A DNA stretch of 7,452 nt from NCBI GenBank assembly GCA_023393375.1, contig JAEWLI010000143.1:1-7452 (forward strand), written 5' to 3'. Under the pieces are notes generated by a model, which saw only the letters and a list, made by a program, of their open reading frames with translations, was not told the origin of the DNA and did no database searches. The first letter of the stretch is position 1. Each line of letters opens with the position of its first letter. The position numbers were made by a program, and so were the translations under genes. This DNA is from Bacteroidota bacterium (GTDB lineage Bacteria; Bacteroidota; Bacteroidia; Cytophagales; Cyclobacteriaceae). Positions 1-4,901 of the stretch are shown here, one piece after another.

Positions 1-67
1 GTCTCGGCTTATTTCGCTCGCCTCATATAACTTCAACTGTGGGCAAAAGGAAAGTATTTTATGTGAA

Positions 68-83
68 AGAAAATTTATTTTCT
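68..83. terminator. Weak AT-rich hairpin with a T tract, possible terminator
   Basis: A perfect inverted repeat (AGAAAAT, TT, ATTTTCT) covers the last bases of the sensor gene's TAG stop. On the plus strand it is followed two bases later by eight T residues (86-93), so it would suit transcripts entering from the left of the window. On the minus strand, the direction of the sensor gene, no good U tract follows. The stem is almost all A-T and a realistic folded form would have only 5-6 pairs, so this is a weak call. Confidence 0.2.
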
Positions 84-2724
84 AATTTTTTTTCTTTTTC
101 TTTAAGATATAGTTTTCCTCCTCTACAATTTTTTTCATCTTCAGGTCATGTTCAACCATTTTGTCACGAACCATTTGCTCCTGTGCATAAAGATCATTCA
201 ACGTGTCTGATGATGCTAAGTTGATTTCGGAAACGGATTGTATTGCCAACAGATAATTTGCTTCATCAGGTAAACAGATAAACAGAATATTTGCATCAAA
301 TTTATTCCCTTCACCATCACAAACCAGCATACTGGTCATTAAGGGTTTATCCGGGGTGGTCTGATTTGTGAGTGACTTCATTCCACCTGAATTTTTCAAA
401 TCCGGAAGAATATCTACTATTGTTGTGTTATTTACCTGATCTGTTTTCAGTAGAAGTTTCCCGGTCTCATTTGATTCTAAAATATTGCCATTTCCATCAA
501 CTTTGAAATTGGGATGCCAACTTGTTTTGAAAATATATTGAAGGCTCTTCAATTGAGCCTCTAACTTGCTTTTAAGAGAAACATTTTCCAATTCAATATT
601 TGCGGACACATTTCTGGTGTTTTCTTCCAATTGGCTTTCTTCACTAATATCTTCAATAAAAGCCAGATATATTTTCTGAATACCCACTGTCCCTTCTTCA
701 ACTTTTACCCTCATCTTAAACCACTCACCATTTCTACGTTTGGCATCGAATATTCGGGTCTCTCCTATTTTCGCCACCAAGCTATCAGAGTGAAAAGAAT
801 CACCAGATATTATTGCTTGTTCTGATGATAACATCAAATTAATATTTCTATCTTTTATTTCTTCGTACGAATAACCGAATATTCTTTCGGCTGCTGGATT
901 AAACAGGTCGATTATTCCTTCTTCATTGAAAGTGATGATGGCATCGAAAGCATTGATAAATATCAATCTTGTTTTTTGTTCATTTTCCACTATAGCCTTT
1001 TGATTCCTGTGCATTTCCTCTTGTGTGGCAGCCAATTCTTCCATATTCTGCCTCATTTCTTCTTCCTGGCTTTTTAGCTGCTCGGCTGCCATTTGCGAAT
1101 CATTCAATAGTCTTCTGGTATGTTCTGCAATTTTTACTGCCGAAATAGTGGATGCAATGCTTTCGGCTGTTTTCTCAATAAACTCCAGTTCTGTTTTAGA
1201 AAATTTTTGAAAAGAGGCCATTTCGATTATGCCAAGCACCTCTTCGTTTGCAACCAGCGGAGCTATAAAAATATTCCCGGGATTGGCACCTCCTAACCCT
1301 GAAGTGATGTGCACATAATTCGAAGGAATATCAGTCATATAGATACTTTTCTTTTCCAAATAACACTGACCTACCAGACCTTCTCCCGGCATGATCTCTT
1401 TTTTCTTGTATTTTTGCCTTTCGAAAGCATAACAAGCGGTCAATTCCAAAAACTTATTATTTGCATCCTCATCATTTAAAATAAAAATACCGCCCTGATT
1501 GGCACGCATGTACTTTACCAACTGAGAAATTACATTCTGCGATAGCAATTTTAGGTTCTCTGCATTTTGACGCAACACATCACTAAAACGGGCAAATCCT
1601 TCATTCATCCAGCTTCTTTCTTTTTCGTCAGCAGCTATTTGTTTGAGACTATTCCTCATTTCATATAAAGATTCACCAATTTCACCTTCATTATTAAATA
1701 TGGCAATATCACTATCATACCGTCCGGCACCTACTTCAACAGCAAAATCTTTTATTCTGCCCAAATTTTTTGTTAGCGTATTAATTTCTTTTGTTAAAGC
1801 TTCCATTTCTATCAAGTCTGCCTCTTGAGGTAATGGGAGGTCTCCTTTGCTCAAAATTTTAAGGGGGGCAATTGCGTTGTCCACCGACTTTTTAAAAGTG
1901 GAGTTTAATAAAATAAATGTTAAAACGAGTAATGAGATGATTAAAACCCCACTTCCCACCAAAAGAAATATCAAAATCCCAACGTTGGAAGAATCGCTTT
2001 TTTTATTATTATCCGTGATCAAGGAAGTCAAATCTGCAATTGACTTGTTTAAAGAAATTGTCAATGGCAGAATTGTTTGATCATACCTTTGTAAAATATT
2101 GCTCAAATCAGAATAGGAAAATAGATTCTCATTCTCTAAAGCTAATGTAGGTACTTCTTCCGTATCTTCTTCTAAATCAGTAAATTCCGTATCTTCAGCT
2201 ATTAATTCTTCTGTCTCCCCAATATTTTCAACTATTTCGGGAAGCATAGAATCTGAATCTATAGGTTGAATTTCATCAGTTTCAAAATCAATAAACTCAA
2301 GTACCTGTTGATCAGTTTGCGATTTTTCACTTTTAACTTGTTGTTCAAATACGTTTTGTGCGTTAAGAATCTGTTCCGCTTCAAGAATGATGCGGTTGGC
2401 CAGCTTTTTATCCCAATGACCAAAGAGGCTGTCAAATAAGATGAGATCAGCTTTAAGTTTATTTGTGATGACAATTCTGCTTTTAGCTAAATGATCTTCC
2501 TTTATTAAAAGATAATCCCTGGTGATGGTGTAACTATCATTTACATTGTTCGACAAATCGACCAATAACTGTATTTCTTTACCAGATATAGCTTTGTATG
2601 AGATGACCTTATCTTGTTTCATCAGAATTATCCCTGCAATAATTCCTGCAATCAAAACTAACCCTATAAGCAGATATGAAACAGTAATTCTGAATTTAAA
2701 TGACCTGTGATTTAAATCAAACAT
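82..2724 (-). CDS. Two-TM membrane sensor with HAMP-like, GAF and PAS domains and no recognised output domain
   Basis: This is probably an inner-membrane signalling protein of 880 aa. The ATG at 2724 is preferred over an in-frame GTG at 2769, because it puts a short basic N-terminus (MFDLNHRSFKFR) directly before the first membrane segment. Seen in order: TM1 about 13-35; periplasmic loop about 36-247, with an acidic insert at 135-212; TM2 about 249-273; one or two HAMP-like segments at 274-365 (motif GEIGESLYEMRNSL); GAF about 374-535 (motif PGEGLVGQC); a Glu/Gln-rich coiled coil about 540-583; PAS about 583-697 (core FNPAAERIFGYSYEEI); a weaker PAS-like domain about 733-833; and a C-terminal coiled coil ending in a Lys run. 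I see no histidine-kinase H-box or ATPase motifs, GGDEF, EAL, HTH or MCP hairpin tip. It may act through a partner protein. It is divergent from the exported-protein gene at 3054 and appears monocistronic. The ORF and domains are secure; the ligand and output are unknown. Confidence 0.93.
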   Translation of the reverse strand: MFDLNHRSFKFRITVSYLLIGLVLIAGIIAGIILMKQDKVISYKAISGKEIQLLVDLSNNVNDSYTITRDYLLIKEDHLAKSRIVITNKLKADLILFDSLFGHWDKKLANRIILEAEQILNAQNVFEQQVKSEKSQTDQQVLEFIDFETDEIQPIDSDSMLPEIVENIGETEELIAEDTEFTDLEEDTEEVPTLALENENLFSYSDLSNILQRYDQTILPLTISLNKSIADLTSLITDNNKKSDSSNVGILIFLLVGSGVLIISLLVLTFILLNSTFKKSVDNAIAPLKILSKGDLPLPQEADLIEMEALTKEINTLTKNLGRIKDFAVEVGAGRYDSDIAIFNNEGEIGESLYEMRNSLKQIAADEKERSWMNEGFARFSDVLRQNAENLKLLSQNVISQLVKYMRANQGGIFILNDEDANNKFLELTACYAFERQKYKKKEIMPGEGLVGQCYLEKKSIYMTDIPSNYVHITSGLGGANPGNIFIAPLVANEEVLGIIEMASFQKFSKTELEFIEKTAESIASTISAVKIAEHTRRLLNDSQMAAEQLKSQEEEMRQNMEELAATQEEMHRNQKAIVENEQKTRLIFINAFDAIITFNEEGIIDLFNPAAERIFGYSYEEIKDRNINLMLSSEQAIISGDSFHSDSLVAKIGETRIFDAKRRNGEWFKMRVKVEEGTVGIQKIYLAFIEDISEESQLEENTRNVSANIELENVSLKSKLEAQLKSLQYIFKTSWHPNFKVDGNGNILESNETGKLLLKTDQVNNTTIVDILPDLKNSGGMKSLTNQTTPDKPLMTSMLVCDGEGNKFDANILFICLPDEANYLLAIQSVSEINLASSDTLNDLYAQEQMVRDKMVEHDLKMKKIVEEENYILKKKKKN

Positions 2725-2836
2725 CTTTACTTGAAATTTAAAATCATTGATAAGGGTTAAATATAACACTTAATACAATCACCCGGCTGTTTCCGAATTT
2801 TTGCTAATATTTATCAATGAATATATATTAAAAGGA

Positions 2837-2870
2837 TTTGACCAGGTAAGAAGAAGAATTTAATTTTACA
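2837..2870 (+). promoter_or_regulatory. Candidate Bacteroidota-type promoter for the gene at 3054
   Basis: TTTG at 2837-2840 is followed by exactly 20 bases and then TAATTTTA at 2861-2868, continuing CA. The known Bacteroidota housekeeping promoter is a -33 TTTG/TTG and a -7 TAnnTTTG about 19-21 bases apart. This site matches the -33 fully and the -7 at seven of eight positions (A for the final G). It predicts a start of transcription near 2873 and a leader of about 180 nt. The same TTTG-N20-TAAyTTTACA layout occurs before the gene at 4902, which raises confidence somewhat. Confidence 0.37.
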
Positions 2871-2882
2871 CTATTAATATTA

Positions 2883-2897
2883 CATATAGCCTATATG
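2883..2897. promoter_or_regulatory. 15-bp palindrome, possible operator
   Basis: CATATAG, one central C, then CTATATG form a perfect 7+1+7 inverted repeat. It lies about 15 bases after the candidate -7 element, close to or just after the predicted transcription start, where a repressor could block initiation or elongation. The one-base loop makes an RNA hairpin unlikely, so a dimeric DNA-binding protein is the better reading. AT-rich intergenic DNA produces such palindromes by chance, and no second copy was seen in the window. Confidence 0.28.
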
Positions 2898-3053
2898 GAT
2901 ACAAGAGGCATAGTTTATAAATGATGTTGGCTTTGGCAAGGTGCAAACCCTGAAAAACCATAGATAATCCAGTTTAATAACAAAACACTATATTTTTTGT
3001 TATAATAAAACTTACCTCATTTTTTATTTTGACATATTATATGATTAGTGGCT

Positions 3054-4721
3054 ATGAAGATAAAGTTTTACCTGAGCATTATAGCATTCCAAATATTTTT
3101 TTATCATATAGCTGAAGGTCAGCTCAATGCACGAGTTTACATTACTAATTTGGAACATGAATATGATGGAACGCCAAAAACGGTCAATGTCCGCACTGTC
3201 CCTTTGGGATTAAAAGTAAATGTGACTTATAATGGTGATGAAGGAGCTCCAGTAAATGCGGGCAAATATACTGTTCATGCTGAAGTTGAAGCATCATTCT
3301 GGAGGGGGTCTGCTACGGAAGAAATGATTATTTCTCCAGCGAAAGCTACCATAGCTTTATCTGGGACAACCCATAAATATGATGGTAAACAGAAACAAGT
3401 CGTTGCAAACACATCTCCTCCGAATTTAAAAGTTAAATTCGGTTACCAACCTTCACCACCTATAAATGCTGGCACCTATCAGGTTACAGCCATTATTGAC
3501 GAACAAAATTATGAGGGTTCGGCCAACACCACGCTAGTTATTGAAAAAGCTAATGCATCTGTTTCATTTGAAAATACCATACAACAATTTGATGGAAGCC
3601 CAAAATCGGTCACTGTAATTACTAATCCGGAAGGATTAAAAACGACAGTTACCTATAATAATTCCCAAAATGCTCCCTCCAATGCCGGAAAGTACGATGT
3701 TAAAGCTATTATAAATGAACAAAACTACCTAGGTCAACAAACCGGCACTTTTGTCATAAATTCTTCACCTAAAGTTATTTCAACGCCGAATATTAGTGTC
3801 ATGGAAGATGCTGATCCAACCATAATTGATCTAAAGGAAGTATTCGAAGACCCCGACGACTGGGATAAACTTACATATTCCCTTGCCAATAATAGTAATG
3901 AGGATTTGGTTCAAGTATCATTTGAGGGTGACAAATTAATAATTACTTACCAAAAAGATGCGCACGGATTGGGCGAATTGACCATTGTAGCAGAAGATAA
4001 TTATGAAGCCAGTGTTCAAGTAACCATTCTTGTGGATGTTACTTCTGTAAATGATCCCCCACGAATCGAAATTGATCAGAATATTGTATTATTTATTCCA
4101 GTGAAGGACAGCCCGCAACCGCTTATAGAATCGGTAACAATCGATGATCCCGATGATGATTATTTAACTGGAGCTCAGTTATTTTTTAATCCACGAGCCT
4201 TTGAGAGAAATGCGGATCTTTTATTATTTGAGGAGGTGGGCAATATTAAAGGTGTTTATTCCAGGGAAGCTGGAACACTAAATCTTACTGGTCTCGATAC
4301 AAAGGAAAATTATGAACGTGCTTTGAAGCTCGTAAAATATGATAACAGGATTGGCCTGACTTTTAATGAAAACCGTATCGTGACCATATATGTGGATGAC
4401 GGAAAGGCTTCGAGCAATTTTGTACATAAAGAGATAGAGTTGATGGAAGGGTTTATCTCTTTAAACATTCCATCTGGATTTACCCCCAATCAGGACAATG
4501 TTAACAACACCTGGAGAATCTCAAATCTTGAACGGTATCCTGATGCTACAATCACTGTTTTCAATCGATCGGGACAGGTGGTGTTCAATTCTACAGATGA
4601 TAATGTAGAATGGGATGGTATGTATAATGGTATTCCGGCCCCCGTTGGCAGCTATTATTATGTCATTTCTATCCCTTCGTATCAAAAAGTATTTACCGGG
4701 CCAGTCACTATCATTCGATAA
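3054..4721 (+). CDS. Exported MBG-repeat / cadherin-like protein with T9SS type B C-terminal sorting domain
   Basis: This is a complete 555-aa protein, probably secreted or displayed on the surface. ATG 3054 is chosen over an in-frame GTG at 3048, because MKIKFYLSIIAFQIFFYHI starts a classic signal peptide, with cleavage near residue 22-23 (AEG/Q). Domains seen: three MBG-type Ig-like repeats at about 26-96, 97-166 and 167-238, each with the pattern YDG/FDG...NAGxY...NYxG...I; a cadherin-like domain at about 239-336 ending in VNDPP; a second cadherin-like domain at about 337-465 with DDPDDDYLTGAQ and a GxYxxxxGxLxLTG...ALxxVxY signature; and a C-terminal domain at about 466-555 starting SGFTPNQDNVNNTW, with YPDATITVFNRSGQVVF, WDGMYNG, PVGSYYYVI and terminal GPVTIIR. 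That last domain fits the gliding-motility-associated CHU_C / T9SS type B family, which directs export across the outer membrane. No cysteine is present. The two DPDD motifs suggest calcium binding. Adhesion is the likely role, by inference. Confidence 0.95.
   Translation: MKIKFYLSIIAFQIFFYHIAEGQLNARVYITNLEHEYDGTPKTVNVRTVPLGLKVNVTYNGDEGAPVNAGKYTVHAEVEASFWRGSATEEMIISPAKATIALSGTTHKYDGKQKQVVANTSPPNLKVKFGYQPSPPINAGTYQVTAIIDEQNYEGSANTTLVIEKANASVSFENTIQQFDGSPKSVTVITNPEGLKTTVTYNNSQNAPSNAGKYDVKAIINEQNYLGQQTGTFVINSSPKVISTPNISVMEDADPTIIDLKEVFEDPDDWDKLTYSLANNSNEDLVQVSFEGDKLIITYQKDAHGLGELTIVAEDNYEASVQVTILVDVTSVNDPPRIEIDQNIVLFIPVKDSPQPLIESVTIDDPDDDYLTGAQLFFNPRAFERNADLLLFEEVGNIKGVYSREAGTLNLTGLDTKENYERALKLVKYDNRIGLTFNENRIVTIYVDDGKASSNFVHKEIELMEGFISLNIPSGFTPNQDNVNNTWRISNLERYPDATITVFNRSGQVVFNSTDDNVEWDGMYNGIPAPVGSYYYVISIPSYQKVFTGPVTIIR
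3129..3767 (+). repeat. Three tandem MBG-type repeats in the T9SS cargo protein
   Basis: Approximate units are 3129-3341, 3342-3551 and 3552-3767, 70-72 codons each. All share a YDG/FDG loop, a P-x-G/N-L turn before a short strand, the NAGxY turn and a closing strand before the linker. The first unit (NLEHEYDGTPK) closely resembles units 10 and 12 of the neighbouring long protein (NLEHDYDGTPK, NFEHQFNGTPK), so the two arrays share ancestry. Boundaries are by eye. Confidence 0.85.
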
Positions 4722-4901
4722 TAAAAGGATTATCTTACATTAAATGAGATGAAAGATTTTTGATTTTAAAATAAATCAATACGGAAATATTTGAAATAAT
4801 CGCATAAGATTTATAACTTTACAAAGATTATCTAATAATTGGTATATAAATCAATTGAAAATAGTCGCTTAGATATTACACAGTTAGGTATTAAAGGTAT
4901 A
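4722..4901. other. Intergenic region between the two MBG-repeat genes
   Basis: This is 180 bases of very AT-rich DNA without a coding ORF. It holds an AT-rich inverted repeat at 4760-4779 (TTGATTT, six bases, AAATCAA) with no T tract after it, and a promoter candidate at 4790-4823. The spacing and the promoter suggest the second gene can be transcribed on its own, although read-through from the first gene is possible because no convincing terminator is present. Confidence 0.5.
4790..4823 (+). promoter_or_regulatory. Candidate Bacteroidota-type promoter for the gene at 4902
   Basis: TTTG at 4790-4793, then 20 bases, then TAACTTTA at 4814-4821 continuing CA. The -33 matches and the -7 agrees with TAnnTTTG at seven of eight positions. 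The predicted transcription start is near 4826, giving a leader of about 76 nt. A purine-rich AAAGG at 4893-4897, four bases before the ATG, could aid initiation, although most Bacteroidota genes lack a Shine-Dalgarno sequence. Confidence 0.37.

Larger units (their letters stand above)
2725..3053. other. Divergent intergenic region between the sensor and exported-protein genes
   Basis: These 329 bases separate two divergently transcribed genes. No ORF with coding character is visible. They hold a plus-strand promoter candidate (2837-2870), a 15-bp odd palindrome (2883-2897), a short less AT-rich patch (about 2924-2965) and then very AT-rich sequence up to the start at 3054. On the minus strand, TATATTTA at 2758-2765 resembles a Bacteroidota -7 element, but no TTTG or TTG lies at the right distance upstream of it, so the sensor promoter is not resolved. 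No tRNA, riboswitch or insertion-sequence end was recognised. Confidence 0.6.

Noticed and set aside
1..81. Slightly GC-richer left edge as the end of another gene.
   Set aside because: Frames stop quickly or give no recognisable protein in so short a stretch, and no tRNA-like fold is seen; it cannot be assigned.
39..224. Short plus-strand ORFs antisense to the sensor gene (also at 631-825, 1025-1210, 1643-1828 and 1847-2080) and a minus-strand one at 2259-2474.
   Set aside because: They are low-complexity shadows of the sensor reading frame, without initiation signals or recognisable domains.
2758..2765. TATATTTA on the minus strand as a -7 element for the sensor gene.
   Set aside because: No TTTG or TTG is found 17-23 bases upstream on that strand, and the site is AT-rich enough to occur by chance.
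2924..2965. Less AT-rich patch with GGTGCAAACC in the leader of the gene at 3054, recalling the GCAAACC core of the cyclic-di-GMP-I (GEMM) riboswitch.
   Set aside because: The other conserved parts (ACGCAAAGCC strand, tetraloop receptor and the closing GGTAGC-like strand) are missing, and only short, broken stems form.
3025..3034. TTGACA-like hexamer (3029-3034) and TATTTTG close to the start of the gene at 3054.
   Set aside because: A -10 element 17 bases later would fall inside the coding region, and a TTTG upstream at 2996-2999 is 25 bases from TATTTTG, too far for the Bacteroidota promoter.
4760..4779. Inverted repeat TTGATTT-N6-AAATCAA after the stop of the gene ending at 4721, a possible terminator.
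   Set aside because: The stem is almost all A-T and no T tract follows on either strand; it also sits next to the promoter candidate.
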